Position numbers and translations under genes: made by a program. A stretch of 21,678 nucleotides of DNA from an uncultured bacterium (lineage in GTDB: Bacteria; Bacillota; Clostridia; Oscillospirales; Ruminococcaceae): contig CAJMLQ010000042.1 of the NCBI GenBank assembly GCA_905214265.1, positions 1 to 21,678 on the forward strand, in the 5' to 3' direction. Every line of letters starts with the position of its first letter. Within the stretch, counting starts at the first letter, position 1. Positions 14,903 through 21,678 of the stretch are shown here, one piece after another. The notes beneath the pieces are model-generated. The model made no database searches, was not told where the DNA came from, and saw only the letters and a program-made list of their open reading frames with translations.

Positions 14903-15412
14903 ATGGCAGAACAAACGCCCTATTTTCCACTCTTTATCCCTCTGGAGGGCCAGCGGATCGTCCTCATCGGCGCGGGAAAAATTGCCGCGCGACGGACGGC
15001 GGCGCTGCTGCCCTTCGGCGGCAGCATCACCGTCATCGCCCCGGATGCCTGCCCGGAGCTGGAAGCCCTGGCCGCAGAGGGGAAAATTGCCCTCCTCCGT
15101 CGGGAATACCGCCCTGGGGACATGGCGGGAGCCCGCCTTGCCATCGCTGCCTCCGACTGCCGGGAAGCAAACCGCGCAGCCGGTGAGGAGTGCCGCCGCT
15201 TGGGGATCCCGGTCAGCGTCGCGGACTGCCGGGAAGAGTGCACTTTCTATTTTCCGGCCATCGCAGCGGAGGGCGGCGTCGTCGCCGGACTCACCGCCAG
15301 CGGGGAGGGTCACGGGCTGGTAAAACGGCTGGCAGCGCGGCTGCGGGTTCTTCTTCCGCGGCTGGTGCTGGAGGAATCCGCTGTTCGGGAAGGAAATGTC
15401 CATGGCAAATGA
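14903..15412 (+). CDS. Precorrin-2 dehydrogenase / sirohydrochlorin ferrochelatase-like protein
   Basis: Protein of 169 residues similar to the Met8/CysG N-terminal domain. These enzymes oxidise precorrin-2 to sirohydrochlorin with NAD and may insert iron to make siroheme. The NAD-binding loop is VLIGAGKIAARR (G23, G25, A28). CTFYFPAIAAEGG and GLTASGEGHGLVKRLAARLR match the family's TFxxPA and STxGxSPxLAxxLR motifs, though the usual Ser-Pro is Gly-His here. The C-terminal dimer region is shorter than in full-length members (about 200 residues). AAGGAGGAAG just before ATG 14903 sets the start. It overlaps the next gene by 11 bases. No other tetrapyrrole or sulfite-reduction gene is in the window, so its pathway partners are elsewhere. 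Confidence 0.88.
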   Translation: MAEQTPYFPLFIPLEGQRIVLIGAGKIAARRTAALLPFGGSITVIAPDACPELEALAAEGKIALLRREYRPGDMAGARLAIAASDCREANRAAGEECRRLGIPVSVADCREECTFYFPAIAAEGGVVAGLTASGEGHGLVKRLAARLRVLLPRLVLEESAVREGNVHGK

Positions 15413-15761
15413 TGCGCTGAAGGATTTGAGCAAAGAGCAGCTTCTGGAGCTCATCGACCTCTATTCCAAAAACTGGCTGGCCCTGGCACTGGCATTCCGC
15501 TTCTACGGCAATTTAAACCGCCAGGAGACCGTATTCGACGGGAACCGGATGCTCTACCGGAATCTGGACTGCCGGGTGCAGACCGCCCGAAAACGAAAAG
15601 GCCTGCCCTTCCACCCCTGCAAATCGGTCGGCATCATTGAATACAGTGAATTCGCCCGGGTTCTGGACAACCGGATCCGCTGCCGCCGCATCAGCTGCTA
15701 TCCTGATGCCGTTGACTCTGCCGGCTGCGCCTGGGAATTCACACTGGAGGACGAAGAATGA
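15402..15761 (+). CDS. DUF6125-like protein, apparently internally shortened
   Basis: Protein of 119 residues of unknown function. The start (LSKEQLLELIDLYSKNWLA) and the second half (RVQTARKRKGLPFHPCKSVG, then IIEYSEFARVLDNRI and CAWEFTLE) match what I recall of DUF6125 proteins. Those are longer, about 170-190 residues, and have a central segment between KNWLA and the FRFY region that is missing here. Cys residues in the second half (HPCK, RISCYPD, GCAW) could bind metal. GGAAGGA (15388-15394) favours ATG 15402 over ATG 15396. It overlaps its upstream neighbour, and its stop overlaps the next start as ATGA, so the three genes are tightly coupled. The family call is from memory and not certain. 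Confidence 0.7.
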   Translation: MANDALKDLSKEQLLELIDLYSKNWLALALAFRFYGNLNRQETVFDGNRMLYRNLDCRVQTARKRKGLPFHPCKSVGIIEYSEFARVLDNRIRCRRISCYPDAVDSAGCAWEFTLEDEE

Positions 15762-16621
15762 CTATTGCAATTGAAAAGGAAATCCGGAAAAGCTCCCCGC
15801 TTCGGAATGGCTTTTTCGGCCTGGCCCGAAGCATATTCGGCCTGGACTTCGAAAAATGGTACCAGGCCGGAGACTGGACGGACCGCTATCTCCCCTATGC
15901 GGCGGTCGTAGACGGCACGGTGGCTGCAAACGTCTCCGCCAATATCATCGACACCTCCTTCCGCGGAGAAAAGCGGCGCTATATTCAGATCGGCACCGTG
16001 ATGACCGCCCCTGATTACCGGGGCCGAGGGCTCTCCCGGAAGCTCCTGGAGGAGCTTCTTTCCGACTGGAAGGACCGCTGCGACGGCGTCTATCTTTACG
16101 CCAACGACTCTGTGCTGGATTTTTATCCGAAGTTCGGCTTCCGTCCAGCGGAGGAATACCAGCATACCCTCCCCCTGATCCCCCAAGAAGGTGACTTCAT
16201 AAGGCTGGACATGGACCGGGCAGACAGCCGCGCGCTTCTCCTCCGGTGTTACCAGGAGGGAAATCCCTTTTCTGAGCTCCCCATGCTGGACAACGCCGGG
16301 CTGCTGATGTTCTATTGCGGCGGCCCTCTGCGGGACAGCGTCTGGTACTCCCCTAAGCACGACACCGTGTGCATCGCCGAATTCTCAGGGGGAATTTTGG
16401 AGTGCTTCGACCTTTTCGGAAGGCCGGGTGGAGATCTGCCCGCCGTTTTGAGCGAATTGGCCCAGAACCCGGTCCGCCAGGCTCGCCTTGGCTTTACGCC
16501 GAAGTTTCCCTGCCCCTGCCAAAAGCTTTCGGAAGAGGACACCACTCTTTTCGTCCTGGAGGGAAAGGAAAACCTCTTCCGGGATAACCGGCTGCGGATG
16601 CCCGCCCTCTCCCGGGCCTGA
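15758..16621 (+). CDS. GNAT-family N-acetyltransferase
   Basis: Protein of 287 residues. The acetyl-CoA pyrophosphate loop is in TAPDYRGRGLSRKLLEELL, with R88-G89-R90-G91. The preceding strand YIQIGTVM and the following YLYANDSVLDFYPKFGFRPA complete the GNAT fold in the first 150 residues. The second half (about 150-287) looks like a separate alpha/beta domain of the kind seen in longer clostridial GNAT proteins. The acceptor substrate cannot be told. The start ATG 15758 overlaps the previous stop by four bases (ATGA). A bidirectional terminator lies about 200 bases downstream. Confidence 0.88.
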   Translation: MTIAIEKEIRKSSPLRNGFFGLARSIFGLDFEKWYQAGDWTDRYLPYAAVVDGTVAANVSANIIDTSFRGEKRRYIQIGTVMTAPDYRGRGLSRKLLEELLSDWKDRCDGVYLYANDSVLDFYPKFGFRPAEEYQHTLPLIPQEGDFIRLDMDRADSRALLLRCYQEGNPFSELPMLDNAGLLMFYCGGPLRDSVWYSPKHDTVCIAEFSGGILECFDLFGRPGGDLPAVLSELAQNPVRQARLGFTPKFPCPCQKLSEEDTTLFVLEGKENLFRDNRLRMPALSRA

Positions 16622-16822
16622 CCCTCCGCTGTCTTTGCTGCTAAACGTCCTTTCCGCAAAAATCCGTATCAGCATTCTCCGTTCCAATCTGGCAGCTGTC
16701 ATCCCCAGCCGCCAGTGCTCGCGTTTCTCCAGAAACAGGATGCGGCCAACTTCCTTCGGCGCCGCCATACGGCTTATGGTTTTGTGAACCCCGCCCTTTT
16801 CAAACGCCATCTCTTAGATGCC

Positions 16823-16854
16823 AAAAGGACCGGAGCAGGTGCTCCGGTCCTTTT
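16823..16854. terminator. Bidirectional terminator between the GNAT and GH2 genes
   Basis: AAAAGGACCGGAGC (16823-16836) pairs perfectly with GCTCCGGTCCTTTT (16841-16854) around the loop AGGT. T runs are present on both strands, so it serves both convergent genes. The 200 bases between the GNAT stop and this hairpin hold no gene that I can support. Confidence 0.92.
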
Positions 16855-16871
16855 CTTTCACAAGCTGGACA

Positions 16872-19205
16872 TTACAACGCCGGCCGTTTCTCTGCCGGAA
16901 GGACTTCGATGTCAAGCCGCGCCGGGATAAGCCCCTCCGCCTTGGCGTATACCCGCAGAGTGCCGGGCTTATCGAATACCTTCACCACTGCGGAGCAGAG
17001 CCCCGCCCGCATTTTCCGGTCCAGACTCGTCACCGCCACGTGGTCGCAGACATCGGAGCCAGTGCCGATGACCTTTCCCAGCTCATTGACGTCAAAGGAG
17101 ACCAGGGGCGCCGCATCCGGCACCGGATTTCCTTCCGCGTCCTCGCACCAGCAGGTCAGGATCGCCACATCTTCGCCAGTGGCCCGGATGCCGCCATCCT
17201 CCAACCGCAGCCTCAGCGCCGCCGCCGGCCCAGAGGTTCTCACCTCGTCCACCGCCGTGAGCTTCCCGCCGTTCCTCGCCTCGACCCGAAGCGCGCCCGG
17301 CGTATAGATCGCCTTCCACTCCCCATGGCCATACTTCTCCGGCTTTACCGTTCCCAGGGACTTCCCGTCCTGGAACAGCTCCACTTCTTCGCAGTTGGTG
17401 TAGGCCCAGACCGCGATCTCCTCGCCTTCCCGTCCCGCCAGATTCCAGTGAGGGAGCAGATGGACCATGGGCTTCTCCGTCCAGTGGGCCTGATTTTCAT
17501 AATACGCGTCTTTCGGCTGCAAAAATAGATCCAGCGCCCCAGACTGGGAACAGAGCCGCGGCCAGAGCGTCTCTCCACGATGCTCGATTCCGGCCCATTG
17601 GTACTCTCCGGCGATCCATTCCCGTTCCATCATAAACTTCCAGGTGGTTTCCCGGTTCGCCACGAACCCGCCCACCGCGTGATCATAGGCGGACAGATAC
17701 CCCCGCTCCGGATCATCTTCCAAGTACCACCCTCGGGTCGTCCCCACAGCACAGCACTCCGAGGAAACGATAGGTGTCTTCGGGAATTTTTCGTGAAGCC
17801 GGTCAAAATGGGGTAGATTGTAGTTGACCCCGATGACCTCCAGCACCTCCATTACCGCCGCATCCGCCGGATTGTGACAGACTGCGGAGGTAACCGGCCG
17901 GCTCTGATCGTACCGCTTCACAAAAGCGGTCATGGTTTCGGCGATCCTTTTCCCCTGCTCAAATTGGTGCAGCGGCTCTTCATTACCGATGCTCCAAAGG
18001 ATGACGGAGGGCCGGTTCCGATCGCGCTTGACCATCATTTCCAGCTGCTCCAGCCCCTCTTTTGTGGAGTCAAACCATCGGGTCTCGTCCATAACCAAGA
18101 AGCCCATCTCGTCCAAGGCGTCCATGGTGGCCTCGGCAGGCGGATAGTGGGAGCAGCGGTAACCGTTGGCTCCCATTTCCTTCAGCCGCCGCAGCCGGTA
18201 CCGATGGACTCGGTCGGGCATAGCCTTGCCGGTGAGGCCGTAGTCCTGATGGCAGCAGACACCTTTGATCTTAACGTTTTTCCCGTTGAGGAAGAACCCG
18301 TGATCCGGGTCGAAGCGGATGGTCCGGAACCCGAACCGCGTCTCCACCCGGTCGATCTCCTCCCCGCCCCGAAGCACCCGGGTCACCATCGTATACAGAT
18401 TGGGCTGCTCCACATCCCACAGCGCCGGAGCCTCCACCGCCAACTCCTGTTGCAGTACAGCCTTCCCCTTCCGTTCCACGGAAATCCCGCCGGATACCGC
18501 CGCAACCTCTTTGCCGGAGCCATCCAGAATCGCCGAAACCACTTCCGTCTCCGCCGCGTCCATGGAATCGTTGCGCAAAGTGGTCTCTATCGGAACCGTC
18601 CAGCGATCTTCCTCGCCCTTCCGGGGATCCACCCAGACGCCCCACAGATCCACCGACACAGCTTCCGTCTTAACGAGCCAGACGTGACGGTAAATCCCCG
18701 CGCCTTCGTACCACCAGCCCTCGTGATCCCCGGCCTCCAGATGGACCGCCACTACGTTTTCTTCCCCGAACCGGGCCACATCGCTGATATCCACCTCAAA
18801 GGAGGTGTAGCCGCAGAAATTGTGTACCATCAGGCATCCATTGACATACACCGTAGCGTGAACCGCCGCTCCCTCAAAGTACAGCGCGATCCGCCGTCCC
18901 CGGTCAGAGTCCTCCAGTTTGAACCGCTTGCGGTACCAGGCGTTATGATAGTCAAAATACCCCAGCGAATCCGGATTTTCCGGCTTGGGCGTCTGCCGGA
19001 TGATGTAGTCGTGGGGCAGGTTCACCCGCTCCCATCGTTCCAGCCGCCTGGCGGCGAATTCGTCGTAGTTCACTGCAGCAAGCCCGCCCAAGGCCCGTTC
19101 CGTCTTGGCATGATGATAGTGATGCCCTTTTACCAAGGGCACCCCGCTTTCAATTTCCCCATCGTGAAAGGACCACCCAAAGTCAAACAGCAGTTTTTCC
19201 CGCAT
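16872..19205 (-). CDS. GH2 family beta-galactosidase-like glycosidase, cytoplasmic
   Basis: Protein of 777 residues. The order is the GH2 sugar-binding jelly roll (about 1-180, with NLPHDYI and YFEGAAVHATVYVNG), an Ig-like domain (about 185-295), and a TIM barrel (about 298-590). A DUF4982-like domain (about 595-655) and a further C-terminal Ig-like domain (about 665-770) follow. The acid/base is E409 in WSIGNEE and the nucleophile is probably E483 in VSSECCA. There is no signal peptide. GH2 members include beta-galactosidases, beta-glucuronidases and beta-mannosidases; the DUF4982-like tail and KGVCCHQDYG at 314-323 favour beta-galactosidase. It follows melA on the same strand after a 282-base gap that has its own possible promoter. 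It probably acts on imported oligosaccharides. Confidence 0.9.
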   Translation of the reverse strand: MREKLLFDFGWSFHDGEIESGVPLVKGHHYHHAKTERALGGLAAVNYDEFAARRLERWERVNLPHDYIIRQTPKPENPDSLGYFDYHNAWYRKRFKLEDSDRGRRIALYFEGAAVHATVYVNGCLMVHNFCGYTSFEVDISDVARFGEENVVAVHLEAGDHEGWWYEGAGIYRHVWLVKTEAVSVDLWGVWVDPRKGEEDRWTVPIETTLRNDSMDAAETEVVSAILDGSGKEVAAVSGGISVERKGKAVLQQELAVEAPALWDVEQPNLYTMVTRVLRGGEEIDRVETRFGFRTIRFDPDHGFFLNGKNVKIKGVCCHQDYGLTGKAMPDRVHRYRLRRLKEMGANGYRCSHYPPAEATMDALDEMGFLVMDETRWFDSTKEGLEQLEMMVKRDRNRPSVILWSIGNEEPLHQFEQGKRIAETMTAFVKRYDQSRPVTSAVCHNPADAAVMEVLEVIGVNYNLPHFDRLHEKFPKTPIVSSECCAVGTTRGWYLEDDPERGYLSAYDHAVGGFVANRETTWKFMMEREWIAGEYQWAGIEHRGETLWPRLCSQSGALDLFLQPKDAYYENQAHWTEKPMVHLLPHWNLAGREGEEIAVWAYTNCEEVELFQDGKSLGTVKPEKYGHGEWKAIYTPGALRVEARNGGKLTAVDEVRTSGPAAALRLRLEDGGIRATGEDVAILTCWCEDAEGNPVPDAAPLVSFDVNELGKVIGTGSDVCDHVAVTSLDRKMRAGLCSAVVKVFDKPGTLRVYAKAEGLIPARLDIEVLPAEKRPAL

Positions 19206-19252
19206 TGCTACCCCTCGCTTTTCTTTTTGTCGGGAGATGTCTCCCTGCTTCC

Positions 19253-19298
19253 ATCAAACCATACCAGCCACTGCCGGTCAAGCACCGAAAATTTGACC
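19253..19298 (-). promoter_or_regulatory. Possible promoter and operator of the GH2 gene
   Basis: On the minus strand TTGACC (19276-19281) and TTTGAT (19253-19258) are spaced 17 bp. The -10 box is weak (four of six), which fits an activated promoter. The -35 box is one arm of an inverted repeat, GGTCAA (19276-19281) with TTGACC (19293-19298), which could be a regulator site. A further 14-bp palindrome, GGGAGATGTCTCCC (19232-19245), falls in the leader. Confidence 0.4.
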
Positions 19299-19487
19299 CC
19301 GGTTGCCAATATTTGAATACACTCGCAGTTTTCCAAAAACCATTCGAAAAACCCGGTTCTCCGCCGCCGATTTCCGAATGGAAAAAGATGGGGTGCAGAA
19401 AACGGATCAAGCGATCAAAATCGGACGTGCAAGCCAGCCTAGGGCAGACAGACGTCGTGACCACCCCGCAGACAAACGCCGCAGAGG
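19299..19487. other. Gap between melA and the GH2 gene
   Basis: No gene and no convincing terminator were seen in this part of the gap, so read-through from melA into the GH2 gene is possible. Open frames crossing the gap on either strand have no ribosome site or recognisable product. Confidence 0.4.
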
Positions 19488-20804
19488 CTACCACTGGAAT
19501 TCCGGCAGATAATCCCGGTTAATCTCAAACAGCCGGTCGGTCATCTCCTTGATCTCTTCGAGGCTGCACACCGCCGATGTCAGCGGATCCATGCACACCG
19601 CCTGAAACACCTTCCGCTTATCCCCTTCCATGGCGGCCTCCACCACCAGATTCTCCAGGGAAGCCGTAGTGTTAACCAGAATGGCCAAATGCGCGGGCAG
19701 CGCCCCCACCGCAGTCGCCTGGATCCCCTGCCGCGACGCTACGACCGGCACCTCCACACAGGCTCCCCAGGGCAGATTGGAAATGGAGCCGTGATTCAGC
19801 ACATTGCCGTTGAACAGAAAAGGCGCCCCATCCCCGAACCGGGCGTTGAAGATGTTGGCCGCGTATTCCTTGCTCCGCTTGACATCCACTTCCTCCTCCC
19901 GGATCCACTTGTCGAAATCATCCCGCCAGGTTTTCTCCCGCTCCAGCCGCAGGTTCAGGGAAAAGGCGTACTCTCCGGGATTCCAGTTGGTCCCGTGGGT
20001 ACAGTACTTCTCAATGAGATCAGGACGCTTGCGGAACCACTGGTTGTATTCGGAGTTGTGTCCGCTGGATTCCGTGACATAGTAGTCCAGATGCTTGAAC
20101 ATCTCGTTCCGGACGATTTCTTTCTGATAGTATTCCGGATTTTCCAAAACCTTCCGCAGCAGCGGGTAAGCGTCCTCTCCCTTCCACTGAAACTTCAGGT
20201 AGAAGGCCTGATGATTGACTCCGGCGCAAAGATAGGTGATCTCCTCCTCCGGCGCGCCGATCCACTCGGCCAGCATGGCTGCGGTCCCCTGGACGCTGTG
20301 GCACAGCCCTGTCACCTCGACCTTGGAGTAGGACTGCATGGCCTTGCAGAGCATGGCCATGGGATTGGTGTAATTGAGGAATACCGCCTTGGGGCAGTAT
20401 TTTTCGATGTCCCGGCAGATGTCCAGCATCAGCGGGATGTTCCGGATCGCCCGGAAGATGCCCGAGACGCTGCGGGTATCCCCCACGTTGATGTCCACGC
20501 CATACTCCTTGGGGACTTCAATGTCGTACCGCCAGATGTCGATGTCACCGTTGAACACCGTACAGACCACGCCGTCCGCGCCCTCCAGCGCCTCAGCCCG
20601 GCTGAGGGTCGGCGTGACCTTGGCCGGCACCTTCATCACCCTGACGATTTTCTCCACAGCCTGGGTGATTTTGTCCAGCCGCTCCGGATGGATGTCCATG
20701 AGGGCCAGCTCACAGTCCTGAAACGCCGGGAAGGTCAACAGATCCCGCACCAGGTTCCGGGTAAAGACAAAACTCCCCGCTCCAATGAACGCAAATTTCT
20801 TCAT
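19488..20804 (-). CDS. melA: GH4 family alpha-galactosidase (MelA-like)
   Basis: Protein of 438 residues. GH4 enzymes use NAD and a divalent metal to cleave the glycosidic bond by oxidation at C3 and elimination. The NAD-binding start is FAFIGAGSFVFTRN (G8, G10). NYTNPM (144-149), GLCHSVQGT with C168, and CAGVNHQAFYL with H198 are the metal and active-site motifs. The CHSVQGT and GVNHxAFYL forms and the HNSEYNQWFRK segment match E. coli MelA-type alpha-galactosidases better than the 6-phospho-glucosidases. The start is ATG at 20802-20804 after GGGAG (20813-20817). The frame is open for 28 further codons upstream but these cover repeat DNA. It is divergent from an AraC gene and precedes the GH2 gene on the same strand. 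It is cytoplasmic. Confidence 0.92.
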   Translation of the reverse strand: MKKFAFIGAGSFVFTRNLVRDLLTFPAFQDCELALMDIHPERLDKITQAVEKIVRVMKVPAKVTPTLSRAEALEGADGVVCTVFNGDIDIWRYDIEVPKEYGVDINVGDTRSVSGIFRAIRNIPLMLDICRDIEKYCPKAVFLNYTNPMAMLCKAMQSYSKVEVTGLCHSVQGTAAMLAEWIGAPEEEITYLCAGVNHQAFYLKFQWKGEDAYPLLRKVLENPEYYQKEIVRNEMFKHLDYYVTESSGHNSEYNQWFRKRPDLIEKYCTHGTNWNPGEYAFSLNLRLEREKTWRDDFDKWIREEEVDVKRSKEYAANIFNARFGDGAPFLFNGNVLNHGSISNLPWGACVEVPVVASRQGIQATAVGALPAHLAILVNTTASLENLVVEAAMEGDKRKVFQAVCMDPLTSAVCSLEEIKEMTDRLFEINRDYLPEFQW

Positions 20805-20863
20805 GCCGTCATTCTCCCTTTCTGTCCGTTCTGGAAAGGCCCGAACCGCGCCTTCCCAAATTA

Positions 20864-20908
20864 CCGCAAAACCGCAACGATCCTGCAAAGTTTTGCAAGA
20901 TTCTGCAA
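20864..20908. repeat. Phased YTGCAA/CCGCAA repeats upstream of melA
   Basis: On the plus strand CCGCAA at 20864 and 20872, CTGCAA at 20883, TTGCAA at 20893 and CTGCAA at 20903 recur at steps of 8, 11, 10 and 10 bases. The two exact CTGCAA copies are 20 bp apart. The helical phasing points to a multimeric or AraC-type binding site. It lies between melA and the best -10 box seen for it (20978-20983), so it would fall in the leader unless another promoter exists. Confidence 0.55.
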
Positions 20909-20977
20909 GGCGAAAAGTGGAAATCCCCCGTAAAAATTACCGGTTTTCTTGAAAATTCCGCCTGCTTTCTGTCTCCT

Positions 20978-20983
20978 ATTATA
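20978..20983 (-). promoter_or_regulatory. Probable -10 box of melA
   Basis: A perfect TATAAT on the minus strand. The hexamer 17 bases upstream is TGGGAA, a poor -35, so an activator would be needed. The resulting leader of about 165 bases would contain the phased repeats. Confidence 0.45.
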
Positions 20984-21019
20984 ACGGTCCATCCTGCTTT
21001 TTCCCATGCCCTTTGTTGC

Positions 21020-21039
21020 CAATTTTATGCACAAAATTG
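21020..21039. promoter_or_regulatory. 20-bp near-palindrome in the melA/AraC intergenic region
   Basis: CAATTTT (21020-21026) and AAAATTG (21033-21039) are perfect arms around ATGCAC. It lies 10 bases upstream of the AraC promoter -35 box and about 36 bases upstream of the melA -10 box. A shared operator for the divergent pair is a reasonable guess. On the minus strand it includes TTGTGCAT, one base from the octamer at the importer promoters. Confidence 0.5.
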
Positions 21040-21049
21040 CGGTCTCCTC

Positions 21050-21078
21050 TTGCTTTTATGCTGCTTTGGGAGTATACT
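21050..21078 (+). promoter_or_regulatory. Promoter of the divergent AraC gene
   Basis: TTGCTT (21050-21055) and TATACT (21073-21078) are spaced 17 bp. The start codon follows 27 bases after the -10 box, with GGGAGG at 21093-21098 as ribosome site. Confidence 0.75.
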
Positions 21079-21104
21079 GAAACCATCGAAACGGGAGGTG
21101 CGCC

Positions 21105-21678
21105 ATGTATCTGATTGATGGGACTGCCTATAATACCGACGGCGTTTCCGACGAATTTCTCTGGGTCAATAACTGTGGCTACCAGGCCGGGAACAGCGAC
21201 GGCCTGGCCATCCGCCGCCCCTCCGGCCGGAAGGACTATCAACTGATCTACCTGTCCGGCGGCAGCGGCTTCTACTTCCTGGACGGCCAGTTCCGGCAGG
21301 TTGGGGCCGGAAATCTGGTCCTCTACCGCCCCGGAGAGCCACAGATCTACGACTACCGCGCCGGCTGCCCCCATGAAGGGTATTGGCTCCATTTCACCGG
21401 AACCGGCGCTGGGCTGCTTCTCCAGTCCGCCGGACTGGAGGGCCCGGTGATCCCCATCGGGGTGGATCCCGCCCTTTCGGAGCTGTTCCGCCGCATCATG
21501 CGGGAGGTCCAGCGCCAGCCCGCCGGTTACCGGATGATGTGCTCTGCTCTTCTGGCAGAGCTGATTGCCCTTTTGGGCCGGAAGAGGCAGCTTTCCGGAC
21601 GACCGGAGGATCCCCTGGAACGGGTGGCTCCTGCGGTTGATTACATCCACGATCACTACCAGTCGGAGATCCCCCTGG
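21105..21678 (+). CDS. AraC-family regulator with N-terminal cupin domain (partial, runs off the window end)
   Basis: The first 191 residues are visible and no stop occurs before the window end. The N-terminal cupin-like sugar-binding domain covers about 20-100: LIYLSGGSGFYFLDGQ, then GAGNLVLYRPGEPQIYDY and YWLHFTGTG, a typical AraC_binding pattern. A helical linker follows (ELFRRIMREVQRQPAGYRMM). The sequence ends just at the start of the HTH domain (APAVDYIHDHYQSEIPL). GGGAGG before ATG 21105 sets the start. It is divergent from melA and therefore probably controls melA, perhaps with the GH2 gene. It lacks membrane segments, so it would sense a cytoplasmic sugar. Confidence 0.92.
   Translation, partial: MYLIDGTAYNTDGVSDEFLWVNNCGYQAGNSDGLAIRRPSGRKDYQLIYLSGGSGFYFLDGQFRQVGAGNLVLYRPGEPQIYDYRAGCPHEGYWLHFTGTGAGLLLQSAGLEGPVIPIGVDPALSELFRRIMREVQRQPAGYRMMCSALLAELIALLGRKRQLSGRPEDPLERVAPAVDYIHDHYQSEIPL

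Noticed and set aside
16385..16810. Minus-strand frame starting MAFEKGGVHKTISRM in the gap after the GNAT gene
   Set aside because: The first part looks mildly protein-like, but there is no proper ribosome site, it runs antisense into the GNAT gene, and the family is unknown. It is not supported enough to list as a gene.
17874..19316. Open frame of 480 codons on the plus strand over the GH2 gene
   Set aside because: It is antisense to GH2, which has domain order and catalytic residues, and it lacks a ribosome site.
20805..20888. 28-codon upstream extension of melA
   Set aside because: It has no ribosome site at its start and covers the phased repeats. GH4 proteins begin with the KKFAFIGAG strand.
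19689..20933. Open frame of 414 codons on the plus strand over melA
   Set aside because: It is antisense to melA with its clear GH4 motifs and shows no recognisable product.
1..21678. CRISPR array, insertion sequence or prophage
   Set aside because: I saw no regularly spaced identical repeats with unique spacers, no transposase or integrase, and no phage genes.

Overview
The window looks like a chromosomal segment from a low-to-moderate GC, anaerobic gut-type Firmicute of class Clostridia (Oscillospirales-like). This is inferred from the clostridial-style AgrD peptide with a YQPEEPKSL tail, the LplB/YtcP-type sugar transporter, TTGACA/TATAAT promoters with strong AGGAGG ribosome sites, and the glycosidase-plus-AraC gene clusters. 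I cannot name a genus. All identifications come from reading translations and motifs by eye; no search was run.

Layout. (1) 1-480: decayed sequence with the C-terminal stub of an AraC regulator and possible remnants of another gene. (2) 484-648: tRNA-Leu(UAA) on the minus strand with its own promoter and terminator. (3) 706-2308: gltX with promoter and terminator. (4) 2335-6197: an agr-type peptide-signalling operon (DUF5317-like membrane protein, small sensor-like membrane protein, AgrB, AgrD) followed closely by a membrane-bound GGDEF/HD-GYP protein whose GGDEF motif is degenerate and whose HD-GYP motif is intact. No AgrC kinase domain or AgrA regulator is present. (5) 6527-14787: a glycan-use cluster. 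A cytoplasmic GH20 hexosaminidase faces left; a CUT1 ABC importer (two permeases and a lipoprotein binding protein) and a membrane-anchored AraC regulator face right. The two divergent promoters carry matching direct-repeat operators. (6) 14850-16621: a separate short operon with a siroheme-synthesis dehydrogenase, a DUF6125-like protein that appears internally shortened, and a GNAT acetyltransferase. (7) 16823-21678: a second glycan cluster on the minus strand, a GH4 alpha-galactosidase (melA) followed by a GH2 beta-galactosidase. A divergent AraC regulator runs off the window end.

How it works together (inference): the importer brings in an oligosaccharide probably containing N-acetylhexosamine and galactose. 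The three glycosidases all lack signal peptides and would trim it in the cytoplasm. The importer has no ATPase gene here and would need a shared MsmK-type subunit. The membrane AraC regulator is the best candidate to bind the paired operators and activate both the importer operon and the GH20 gene. The agr operon would export a small cyclic peptide and may connect to c-di-GMP turnover through the adjacent HD-GYP protein.

The most notable observations are the mirrored operator architecture at 8540-8577 and 8729-8766, the agr operon without a local kinase or response regulator joined to an HD-GYP gene, and a 10-bp-phased repeat set upstream of melA.
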